DNA of 64,000 nucleotides from Stomoxys calcitrans (lineage: Eukaryota > Arthropoda > Insecta > Diptera > Muscidae), in NCBI RefSeq assembly GCF_963082655.1, contig NC_081555.1, positions 94,442,914-94,506,913 on the forward strand, given 5' to 3'. The stretch's first letter is position 1, and each line of letters starts with the position of its first letter. Below the pieces are notes generated by a model. That model was not told the origin of the DNA. It was given only the letters and a program-made list of their open reading frames with translations, and ran no database searches. Positions 46,549-56,110 of this stretch are shown one piece after another. A program made the translations under genes and the position numbers.

Positions 46549-48118
46549 AATAGATGCCTTGTTTTCAAATAACCATTTACGAATGATTGCGATGCGCCAC
46601 ATTTACCATAATTATTCGACTCATACGCGAATAGTCATATTTCAATCAGTTTATATCAATCACAAATACCATGAACATGACATAACAATGCTTTCAAACT
46701 CAACATGACTTCAGCACAAAACAAAAAAAAAAAAAAAGAAACGAACATCCTTTCATAACGAAAATAACGGAAATAAGCAGAGTATAAACCAAGTCATATT
46801 CATAACAATCATGCGTTATGATGGCCAAATGGATTCATATCAATCATACGTCGCCACGAAAAACACAAGGTAATAAAGCCATTTTAAAGGATTTTTTTTT
46901 TTTTTTTAAATGGGCTTTCCACTGCGGCCATATTACCTAAATTGGCCATTTGTGAGTCCCGCATGTTTGCCAATACAACATAATGACGGACGAAACAATT
47001 GCCATCAATCATACGTTACCATGAGCTTTCGTTTTCGAAAGCAATTCCTCACCCTGCTACGGTAATCTGGCAAAAGCGCAAAAAACATTTCTAGAACACA
47101 AAAAGCAAACTTGACTTGACTGAGAAGTGCCAGCAGGAACAGCGAATACAATATCCATAATGTAGCCCATAAAGAGTTGAAATTTTTTGTGTTTTTGTTA
47201 CCTGCATTTGGGAGTCGAGAAGGAAAAATTTAAATTTTAAATATTGTCCTTATGAAATGCTTTCAAAATGTAGTCTCATAAAATAAAAGTTCACTTTTTG
47301 CGGTGTTTTTTTCTTTCTTGTGCAATGGCATCGTTTTCGCATAAACAAGAAACATTTGAGACTTTTCTGCTGAAATCATTTGCATTTCTTATTTGAATGG
47401 GCTTATGCTAATGGAGCGTAAAAACAAAAGTAAGGGAAGCGAAACTGAGCAAAGCCAAGATTTGGCGGTGGTGATGGTGGTGGTGGTGGTTGGTGTTGGA
47501 GCAAAGGTGAAAGTTGAAATATCGAGCATTTGAATTTTTCTGTAACATTCTGCTCGATTGGCTATAAGGTTGTAGACTTGTGTATTTACCACCAAGCAAT
47601 GTAATGAAATTTTCTTAAAAGCCATAAATTGAAAGTGCTTATTTCACGTGTTTGTAAGTTGCCAGCCATTAAATTTAATGATTTTTCTTCTCTTCTAAAT
47701 GTATGGCAAAAAGCATTTGTTTTCCTTTTATAACAAACAACTAAGTTTTCAAATCCTTTTGCTCTCCCAATTGGCCAGTTTTAAGTCCTTAGGTTTATGC
47801 TTTGGTGTTCGTTTGGTGCATTTCTCAAAGAGTATAAATCTCTAATCCAGTGCTAAATAGACTTCTTACATGCCAATTAAAGGTTTAGAAAATCTTTTCC
47901 GTTTTTTTTTTGGAAAAGGATTACAATACAGAGGGATTATGCTGGTATAAAAGAAATGGCAACATGGCAAAAATCCGCTTAAACTCAAGTCCTTGCAATG
48001 TCTTTCTTTTTTTGTTTGTCATTACTCATTAATTAAACCTAACATGGCACTTTGAAATAAAATTAATCATATGTTTGATGTAAAGTAAAATGCTAAAATG
48101 AAATTTAATTGAAATCAA
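46549..48118. other. Gene-free AT-rich sequence
   Basis: No gene family recognised. A GGT-rich run at 47465-47495 encodes only low-complexity residues in short ORFs. Confidence 0.5.
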
Positions 48119-48119
48119 G

Positions 48120-48184
48120 GGGCGTGCTGCAATGATCGCGATTTCGGCCTTTGCCAGGGGCCTCGTCAGACTGTTATGCCACCC
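48120..48184 (-). ncRNA. Type I hammerhead ribozyme
   Basis: On the minus strand every element of the hammerhead fold is present. Stem I 5' side: GGGUGGC, internal loop AUAA, CAGU. Core CUGACGA at 48169-48163. Stem II: GGCC with a 9-nt loop, then GGCC. GAAA at 48145-48142. Stem III is the minimal palindrome AUCGCGAU (48142-48135). The AUC cleavage triplet has C17 at 48134. Stem I 3' side: AUUG, CA, GC, bulged A, CGCCC. Pairing CAGU/AUUG (one G-U) and GGGUGGC/GC(A)CGCCC holds without forcing. A tiny stem III, a stem I internal loop and a loop-II partner are the known features of animal-repeat hammerheads. Whether it is transcribed or cleaves is not shown. Confidence 0.8.
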
Positions 48185-48288
48185 AAAAGATTACATGCTT
48201 CCACCTATCCACTAATTAGTGAGCAGTGCAATGGTAGAAGCATGCCATCTGAATGAAATGTTGGGTCTTGTTATTCAACCTTTTCTTA

Positions 48289-48449
48289 TAGCGCAGTAAG
48301 ACTCAGTTAAATTCTAACAGCCAACATCTCTTCAAAGAGACATCGAACATCAACAACACACACAAAGCTAAAGACTTGTGTTGTTGATGTTCGATGTCTC
48401 TTTGAAGAGATGTTGGCTGTTAGAATTTAACTTTGTCTTACTGCGCTAA
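48289..48449. repeat. Perfect fold-back hairpin with ~72-bp arms
   Basis: TAGCGCAGTAAGAC...CATCAACAACACA (48289-48360) is repeated inverted at 48377-48449 around a loop of about 16 bp. Arms are almost identical, with one short mismatch (TCA versus AAA near 48303/48433). It lies 100 bp from the hammerhead and adjoins the repeat block beginning at 48451. Confidence 0.9.
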
Positions 48450-48450
48450 T

Positions 48451-50160
48451 TTTCAGAAACACCACATCTCAGAGATGGGTGGTGTGATTTAAGCGAAATT
48501 GTGTGTGCTCTCATATAAAACCCTTAAAATAAAAATTTGGTATCCAAAATTTCGGATGGGGTACCTAGGGGGGCTGCCCCACCCTAAAACCTGCTAAACA
48601 TATATTTACACCAATCACGACAATATGGAACTCAAATGAAAGGTATTTAAGATAAGAAAACGTATCTGATATCCAATTGTCCGACCAAGTGCTAGGAGGA
48701 CCACCCCAAGCCCTTAAAACACCCTTAAATCGGACATATTTACCGACCATGGCAATATGGGACTCAAATGAAAGGTATTTGCGAGTATAATACGAATCTG
48801 ATATCCAAATGTGGGACCACGTTTCTGGGGGTCCAGCCCTTACCCAAAACACCTCCCAAACTGGACTTCTTTACTGACCATGGGAATATGGGGCTTAAAT
48901 AAAATGTATTTGAATGTAGAATACGAATATGATATCCAAATATGGGACCAAGTGTTTGGGCGGCCACCTCTCACCAAAAACATGCCCCAAAGGGGACAAA
49001 TTTACGACCATAACAATATGGGGCTCAAATGAAAGGTCTTTGGGAGTAAAGCACGACTTTGATATCAATATTCGGGAAAAATTTCTATGGGGCCACCCAA
49101 ATAGTAAGTATTTTCTGACTATTGCAATATGAGGCTCAAATAAGAGGGTTTTTGAGTATAACACGATTCAGATATATATTTTTAATGCCAACTCACTGAG
49201 TGACCGACCCATCCCCCAAAACACGCCCTTAGCCGGTCATGTTTGCCGACTATGGAAATATGGGGCTCAAATTAAAGGTATGTGGGAGTAGACCACATAT
49301 CTGATATCAACATTAGGGGCCAACTGTCTAGCGGACATTTCACCACCATAACTCACCAAAACAATTTGGGTCTTAAAGAGAGTGGAACAAAATATTCATA
49401 GTTTTTAGGGCCAATACCCGAAACCGGACATATTTGCTGACTTTTGCAATAAGGAGTTTAAATGAGATTAGAAAACAAATTTTTTATCCAATTTTGAGGG
49501 CAATGGCAATATGGGGTTCAAATAAATGATATATAGATATATGAGAATAGAGCACGTTGCTGATATATTTTCCGGGCTTAGTGTTTGGGGGACCAGCCCA
49601 ATCCCCAAAACATCCCTTAATCGGGCATATTTACCGACCATGTCAGTGTGGAGCTTAAATGAAAGCAGTTGGGGGGTAGAGCAAGAATTGATACCCATTT
49701 TAGGGACCAATTTTCCGGAGGTCTACCCCCTTTCCCAAAATATCCCAAAAACAGCAATTTTTTACTGACCATCGCACTATGGGACTCAAATAAAGGTATT
49801 TGGGAGTAGAATACGAATTTGATATCTAAATGTAGGACCATGTATTTAGGGCATAACCCCTTCTCCAAAACACCCTGAAAAGGGTAAAAATTTTTCGACC
49901 ATGCCAAATGTGGCTCAAATGAAAGGTATTTGAGATTAGAAAACGAATTTGATAACCTATTTTGGGGCCATGTGTTTGGGGGACGCCGAATCGTGTAAAC
50001 TACCCTAAACCAATGGCAATATGGGGTTTAAATAAATGGCATTTGAGAGAAGAGCACAATGCCGATATTTTTTCAGGGCCAAGTATCTGGGGGACTACCT
50101 CTCCCCAGAAAACACCACTAAATCAGGGCTGAAGTAAAGTATTTTAAGAATGGAGTACAC
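48451..50160. repeat. Dispersed 'CAATATGGGGCTCAAATG' tandem family
   Basis: About thirteen units of ~130 bp with the same vocabulary and order as 21430-23400, including the left flank TTTTCAGAAACACCACATCT and GGATGGGGTACCTAGG. Non-coding. Bounded on both sides by hammerhead-bearing sequences. Confidence 0.75.
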
Positions 50161-50375
50161 CTTAGATCTAAACTTAAATTCGTAGACCAATAAAAATCAT
50201 ATGGGATTCGGGCAATGGCACTTATGTTGTTAAATTGTTAGTCAAGCGATATACTATTTTCGTAGTATGGTATTTCACTAAAAGCTCTTTAATTGCCGAT
50301 AATAAATATTCCAAGGAAACTTTTGTTCCATATAAAGTAAAAGAATGCGCAGCGGAGCGGGCCAGGGTCAGCTGG

Positions 50376-50535
50376 TCTGCTATAAAAATAAAATTAAGTG
50401 GCATAACATCCTGATGAGGCCACAAACGTGGCCGAAATCGCGCTAATTGTATGAGGGCAAGCTACAATTAGCGCGATTTCGGTCACGTTTGTGGCCTCAT
50501 CAGGATGTTATGCCACTTAATTTCATTTTTATAGC
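50376..50535. ncRNA. Hammerhead-core palindrome, copy 1
   Basis: Plus strand: AAGTGGCATAACATC, core CTGATGA at 50411, stem II GGCCAC-AAAC-GTGGCC, then GAAA, then ATCGCGCTAATTGTA. After an 11-nt loop the whole block returns inverted, so a hammerhead core also sits on the minus strand. Flank GTGGCATAACA is shared with the ribozyme at 48120-48184. Short stem I pairing next to the core is poor (AUUG against CAUC), so a simple long hairpin is the likelier fold. Confidence 0.6.
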
Positions 50536-50550
50536 AGACTAGCTGACTCT

Positions 50551-50710
50551 GCTATAAAAATAAAATTAAGTGGCATAACATCCTGATGAGGCCACAAACG
50601 TGGCCGAAATCGCGCTAATTGTATGAGGGCAAGCTACAATTAGCGCGATTTCGGCCACGTTTGTGGCCTCATCAGGATGTTATGCAACTTTATTTTATTT
50701 TTATAGCAGA
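50551..50710. ncRNA. Hammerhead-core palindrome, copy 2
   Basis: Repeats copy 1 at a 172-bp period: CTGATGAG at 50583, GGCCAC-AAAC-GTGGCC stem, GAAA, loop TGAGGGCAAGC, then the inverted half. Differences are few (for example TCACG versus CCACG in the right half). It ends at ACTAGCTGACCCGGGC of the right outer arm. Confidence 0.6.
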
Positions 50711-50884
50711 CTAGCTGACCCGGGCCTGCTCCGCTGCGCATTCTTACTTTATATGTATGGAACAAAAGTTTCCTTGGAATATTTATTTTCGACAATTAAA
50801 GAGCTTTTAGTGAAATACCATGCTACGAAAATAGTATATCGCTTGACTAACAATTTAACAAAATAAGTGCCTTTGTCCGAATTC

Positions 50885-51689
50885 AATGTTTTTTTTTTTT
50901 TTTGTGAGGTTATCAGAAGATTATAAAAGAAGAAAAATTATTGTCCAAGCAAGAATAAACTTGGTATCTTTCGAATCCATCATACGCTATGAAAGTTATA
51001 AATATATGCGAGCATAACTCAGAGGGAAATAATACAGAATTTAAAAGTAATTACTAAGCATGTTATACTTATCCTATTCCATTCGAAATCGAGTTACCGC
51101 CTCGATTTAATATGAATTTTTCTTTTAAGCTACAAATATCTGCGCATATTATAAATGCAATGTTATTGTGTACATACCTGAAAAATAAAAAAAAAAACTA
51201 TAATTAGTTTTAGTCCAAAATTCAAAATATTCTCAAGACAAATTTAAAATGCTCAAACAACATTAAAATAGGAAACACAAAATGAACCAACCATGCATAG
51301 TTTGAAAATCTGTTGAAAAGGTTAAAAAAGTTAGTTAATTTCAATCTGAAAATAAAAAGCAATATTAGTTTTAAAATAAAATATAAATTAATAATTAATT
51401 GATAAAATAAAAATCAAAAGCTGTTTTAACGATTTTCGCGGATTTAAGAGACTGCAATTCAATATTGTCACAATAAAGTACAAAAAAATCAAGCGGATAA
51501 TTTTGATGCAGGCATATCCTACTCCAGAAACAAGCAATGAACTCTGGCAACACACAGTGTGGTTGGCATATGGAAAACAAAACATTTTTCCAGCTAATCG
51601 AATTAAATTGTGGCGCCAAGGAGGTCATTGAAAAACCAATTCCCGATTATGGTATTGGCAATAGACAAACTAGCCATAATGTGACCAAA
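50885..51689. other. Gene-free AT-rich sequence
   Basis: Poly-T and poly-A runs, no coding features. The short ORFs at 51388-51628 are low-complexity. Confidence 0.5.
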
Positions 51690-51840
51690 AGCCACCCGAA
51701 GCAACAAGGCACCAGAAGCAGATAGGTTACCGTGTTACCAATTATATAAGACCTGAGGCGTCAAGACGCTGATAAGACATATGCATGGCGCAGATCTGCA
51801 CAGACTGACTGCAATGCCATAATTCAGCCGAAATGGTATT
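51690..51840 (+). pseudogene. RTE-like reverse transcriptase scrap
   Basis: AAGCAACAAGGCACCAGAAG CAGATAGGTTACC and the following ~100 bp align with 35810-35900 of the RTE-like LINE (NNKAAGADGLPAELL then DMLIRLMHQ): here roughly NKAPEADRLP ... VKTLIRHMHG. Frame broken. No other part of the LINE is adjacent. Confidence 0.6.
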
Positions 51841-51869
51841 TACCCAGATGAATAAATACAAGCTACACG

Positions 51870-52030
51870 CTGATAACATGTATGCATCATCTCGTCTGCT
51901 TAAGCTGGCTGGCCCAAAGAGGTGTCTCACTGCAACACGCCGTTCGGACTCGGCTATACAAAGGAGGCCCTTATCATTGATCTTAAACTGATAACATATA
52001 TGCATCATCTCGTCTGCTTAAGTTGGCTGA
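51870..52030 (+). mobile_element. SINE fragment between 42-bp direct repeats
   Basis: CTGATAACATGTATGCATCA ... TGCTTAAGCTGGCTG (51870-51913) recurs at 51988-52029 with two or three changes. Between them is the SINE middle (AAAGAGGTGTCTCACTGC, CGTTCGGACTCGGCTATA, CATTGATCTTAAACTG), without the tRNA-like head. Confidence 0.65.
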
Positions 52031-52250
52031 TAGTACATATACCCAACTATTAAAGCCTCAGAAAGAAGACAACATAGTATGCACATCACATACGTGGGTT
52101 GCCTTTTATATTTTGGGATTGGACAACCCCTGTGTTGCAATCTGCCAACTGACAGCTTTATCGTAAAGCTTGACATTTTTAAGGTTATACGTACTCAGAA
52201 CGTTTTGACATACGAGCGCTCTTTGTGTTGTTTACAGTAACTTAAAAGGA

Positions 52251-52555
52251 GGCCATCGTAGCGCAGAGATTAGTATGTCCGCCTATGACGCTGAACGCCT
52301 GGGTTCGAATCCTGGCGAGACCATGAGAAAAAATTTCAGCGGTGGTTTCCCCTCCTAATGCTGGTAACATTTAAGAGGTACTATGCCATGTAAAAACTTC
52401 TCCCCAAAGAGGTGTCACACTGTGGCACTCCGTTTGGCTATAAAAAGGAGGCCCCATATCATTGAGCTTACACTTGAATCGGACTGCACTCATTGACATG
52501 TGAGAAGTTTGCCGCCGTTCCTTAGTGGAATGTTCATGGGCAATATTTGTGTTTG
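52251..52555 (+). mobile_element. tRNA-derived SINE, full length
   Basis: GGCCATCGTAGCGCAGAGATT head, B-box GGGTTCGAATCC near 52302, body CCCCTCCTAATGCTGG, CCAAAGAGGTGTCACACTG, and tail GAATGTTCATGGGCAA. Target-site duplication not clear. Confidence 0.85.
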
Positions 52556-53302
52556 TATAGTTGGCATATAGACCGATCTGCTGATTAAGGATCTTAGTTC
52601 CAAGCAAATTCTTATTCTAGAACCAAAGTTGTAGAGTTTGGCCAATGGCTTTTCTATTCCATACGGCGCTCACATTGATGTTTATGCCATCATTCGAACC
52701 CAGCTTTCACTTCCGTGGTATATGAAAATATCAGCACATAACTAACACTCCCCTTGCAAAAGAATACCAATACGAGTTTAAAAAAATTCAAACATGATAC
52801 ATTTTTTAAAACTGACAGTTAATCTGACCATCCCCTGATTTTTCTTTTTTGTGAATTTCTCAAAACTGTTGATGCTGATAAGCGGAAAGTATAAAAAAAA
52901 ATCCATCATACCACATCAAAAACATTTCTATTAATTATGGATGGGAAAAATTAAGAAATTTTAAAACAACCCCGAGCGTCATGAAGAAAGCGCAAAAAAA
53001 GGGCATCAACTTCAAAGCATCAAACGGCAATAACATCCGGCATGTGACACCGTTGACTGAAATAGTCCGCAATATAAAGTAAATAAAGCCCAAGCTACAG
53101 TAAACAAACAACAAAAGCATGAGGCAAAAATAAAAAATAAATAAACAAAAACAACAACAGCAACAATAACAACATCAAAGCCTAAGAAAAGAAATCGTTG
53201 TACCAAACAAAAGGGGAAACGGAATTCAAATAACAACAGCCGGACTAAAATAATGCAAGCACATCTACACACACACACACACAGTAGCAATCGCTCACAT
53301 AC
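52556..53302 (-). other. Intron following the rdgA-like exon (partial)
   Basis: Sequence downstream of the splice donor at 53302 on the minus strand. A (TG)n run (53266-53283) begins about 19 bp into the intron. No further exon of the gene was recognised down to the SINE. Confidence 0.5.
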
Positions 53303-54867
53303 CCATCGCCATAGATGCCCGAGGTGCCGGCCATGGCCAAAGCCTTGTAGCGGGCCTGCTCATCTGTCGGCAGGACAATGTCCACTGAACGCGAACGTGT
53401 TGCATTGATATTGGGCACCGTCAGGAAGCAGCCATCACTCGGCTGCAATTCTTCCGTTTTATTGCCCGAGGAGACTTTGGAAAAGCAGGAATCCACAGAG
53501 GCGGCGCGATCACGTCTTAAATCAGGTACAGCTAAATAAATATCACGCACAACCAAAGCATGCTTGGTTGCCGCTGCGGCAGCCAACAGGGCAGGAGCGG
53601 GTGAGCCACAAGTGGCCATGGTGGAGATCTCATCGACGGAAGAGTTGACCGCATCCGCTGAGGACTTGAGCTGTTCCTCCTGTGAGACATTCTCCAGCGA
53701 GTTACCTGTGGGTTCAACAAATATAGCTTCCTGGCGGGATATGGAACGTCTGCGTGGTCTTTGGCTCGAGGGTGATAATGGTGGTGGTGCCATGGATGTA
53801 GTGTCATCATGCCCTAGCGTCGGCGTCGGTGTCGGCGTCGTCATGGTCGTTGTGGTGTCATCGTTAGTGGCGATAGTAATGGCAGGTGAACAGTCATCCG
53901 TACTAAAGGCTGGTGGTGGTGGCAAAGTTACATCGAATGATGGCGCTTGTGGCAGTAATTCTAGGGGTGATATGGGAGGAGGCGGCGGCAGTTCCATCAC
54001 CGGACTATCGCATACCGACAAAGCAAATGATGGCGAAGCAGGCGGTGAGCCGGGATCAATGGGAAATGAGTAGGTGGGAAAAGGCAGGTAATCTCCATTA
54101 GTGGGGGACAGAGTGAAGGTGATGCCGCAGGGTGTAGTTGGTGGCGGGGGCATTAATGTATTACCGAAATGTGGTGACTCATGCTCGGATTCTTCGAGAC
54201 CCTCATCCTCGGATGTGGTCACTGAACTGCCAATCGTATGACGTCTCATTTGCCGCGGCAAACGAGCTCGTGTCTCATCTATGCTACTCGACATACCACC
54301 CAGACGTATATCCATTTCCAGGGCCGCATCATCGTACACATCCAAAGCCTCGGGGCAGGCATTAACATCCTCATCGGTGGCCTCTCCCTCTTCATCCTCG
54401 TCCTCCTGGCCAGCCTCTTCTTCGTCCTCTTCGACCAGCTCGCTAACATTGTCCACATCATCATCGTCATCATCATCATAATCATCGTCACTCAGCTCGG
54501 AGCTGGTTATGCTGTAGCTCATATTTTTCATCTCATGATGATCCAAGAGGTAACGCTGCTCTGCCCTCATGTGTTTCTCATACTCCTCCAAATACAGGCA
54601 ATGTATACAGGGCGGTGGTGTTTTAGTCGAAGAACTGCGGCGATTTTTACCTCGACGCGGTACTTCGAGAAAAGTCCCCGAATCATCACTGCCCGCCGAA
54701 GCGGCTGCTGAATCGAAAGAATGCGAACGTTGGGCATGCATTGCCTGCGGCACTTGCAGGAAACCCCCCTCGGAGGATTTCTCATCGGACGATGATTGTT
54801 GTTTGAGGAAATGCGTTGAGAGCCGTTGAGACTCCAATTGCATTTCGTCAAAGGAGGCGGAACGTAC
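53303..54867 (-). CDS. rdgA: Internal coding exon of a diacylglycerol kinase (rdgA-like)
   Basis: One 1565-bp exon. The acceptor is a textbook pyrimidine tract ending CCCCAG (AG at 54868-54869). The donor GTATGT starts at 53302 after GGCGATGG. It enters in phase 0 with VRSASFDEMQLESQR, contains RSHSFDSAAASAG, SDDSGTFLEVPRR, TKTPPPCIHCLYLEEYEKHM, a long D/E-rich tract, Pro-rich and Thr-rich stretches and RSRSVDIVLPTDEQARYKA, and exits in phase 2. From memory, these phrases are in the N-terminal region of insect eye-specific diacylglycerol kinase, which phosphorylates diacylglycerol in photoreceptor signalling. C1, catalytic and ankyrin domains would be on other exons, none seen here. The ORF beyond GDG into CVCVCV is intron. 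Serine-rich RxxSxD motifs suggest phosphorylation, by inference. Gene identity moderate, exon structure strong. Confidence 0.75.
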
Positions 54868-54900
54868 CTGGGGAAAGGAAAAGGAAAAGAAAAGAGGAAA
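54868..54900 (-). promoter_or_regulatory. Strong 3' splice site (polypyrimidine tract plus CAG)
   Basis: On the minus strand about 30 nt of almost pure C/T (CTTTTCTTTTCCTTTTCC, then TTTCCCCAG) precede the exon. This decides the exon start at 54867 rather than the first ATG at 54843. Confidence 0.85.
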
Positions 54901-55036
54901 ATTTGTTAATAAATGAGAGAGAATTTTTAAAAATTATTTTCGATTCAGAGAAAAAGTAAAATCGCGAATTTAAAAAAATTTTTAAATTTTTTCTTCAAAA
55001 GAGCTTTTAGTAATTTTGTCTTAAAAACCTTTTATC

Positions 55037-56060
55037 TTTAGAGAAATTTTTATGAAAATTTTGTTTTAGAGAAAATTTCATGGAAATTTTGTCTTTAGAG
55101 AAAATTTCATGGAAATTTTGTCTTTAGAGAAAATTTCATGGAAATTTTGTCTTTAGGGAAAATTTCATGGAAATTTTGTCTTTAGAGAAAATTTCATGGA
55201 AATTTTGTCTTTAGAGAAAATTTCATGGAAATTTTGTCTTTAGAGAAAATTTCATGGAAATTTTGTCTTTAGAGAAAATTTCATGGAAATTTTGTCTTTA
55301 GAGAAAATTTCATGGAAATTTTGTCTTTAGAGAAAATTTCATGGAAATTTTGTCTTTAGAGAAAATTTCATGGAAATTTTGTCTTTAGAGAAAATTTCAT
55401 GGAAATTTTGTCTTTAGAGAAAATTTCATGGAAATTTTGTCTTTAGAGAAAATTTCATGGAAATTTTGTCTTTAGAGAAAATTTCATGGAAATTTTGTCT
55501 TTAGAGAAAATTTCATGGAAATTTTGTCTTTAGAGAAAATTTCATGGAAATTTTGTCTTTAGAGAAAATTTCATGGAAATTTTGTCTTTAGAGAAAATTT
55601 CATGGAAATTTTGTCTTTAGAGAAAATTTCATGGAAATTTTGTCTTTAGAGAAAATTTCATGGAAATTTTGTCTTTAGAGAAAATTTCATGGAAATTTTG
55701 TCTTTAGAGAAAATTTCATGGAAATTTTGTCTTTAGAGAAAATTTCATGGAAATTTTGTCTTTAGGGAAAACTTCATGGAGAAATTCGGAGAAAATTTCA
55801 TGGAAATTTTGTCTTTAGAGAAAATTTCATGGAAATTTTGTCTTTTGAGAAAATTTCATGGAAATTTTGTCTTTAGAGAAAATTTCATGGAAATTTTGTC
55901 TTTAGAGAAAATTTCATGGAAATTTTGTCTTTAGAGAAAATTTCATGGAAATTTTGTCTTTAGAGAAAATTTCATGGAAATTTTGTCTTTAGAGAAAATT
56001 TCATGGAAATTTTGTCTTTAGAGAAAATTTCATGGAAATTTTGTCTTTAAAGAAAATTTC
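55037..56060. repeat. Homogeneous tandem array of a 29-bp palindromic unit, ~34 copies
   Basis: Unit contains AAAATTTCATGGAAATTTT, an imperfect palindrome, plus GTCTTTAGAG. Spacing is 29 bp over nearly 1 kb. Most copies are identical; exceptions are an AGGG variant near 55156, a rearranged unit at 55764-55795, a TTTTGAG variant near 55842 and decayed copies at both ends. It lies in the intron upstream of the rdgA-like exon, about 170 bp from its splice acceptor. Derived from the AGAAAATTTTGTC motif dispersed in the window. Confidence 0.95.
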
Positions 56061-56110
56061 GACACTACAGTCTATGGGGGAGCACGGATACCGACAACAG
56101 GGGTGAGTCG

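Larger units (their letters stand above)
50205..50884. mobile_element. Composite fold-back retroelement ends (Penelope-like candidate)
   Basis: Outer arms 50205-50450 and about 50640-50884 are reverse complements. Each runs GGCACTTAT/ATAAGTGCC, AGCGATATACTATTTTCGTA, AAAAGCTCTTTAATTG and then CTCCGCTGCGC...CCCGGGxCAGCTAGT. Between them are two tandem hammerhead-core palindromes (50376-50535 and 50551-50710). No RT is encoded. Inverted terminal units with hammerheads fit what is known of Penelope-like elements, but the class is an inference. Confidence 0.6.

Noticed and set aside
53245..53302. C-terminal CYCVCVCVDVLALF extension of the rdgA-like ORF
   Set aside because: It is intron sequence: a consensus GTATGT donor precedes it and the residues come from a TG repeat.
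53564..54073. 169-codon ORF antisense to the rdgA-like exon
   Set aside because: Gly/Val/Ala-rich shadow of the Pro/Thr-rich coding strand; no family features.
55037..56060. CRISPR-like array (29-bp direct repeats)
   Set aside because: Units are contiguous with no spacers, and the sequence is clearly eukaryotic.
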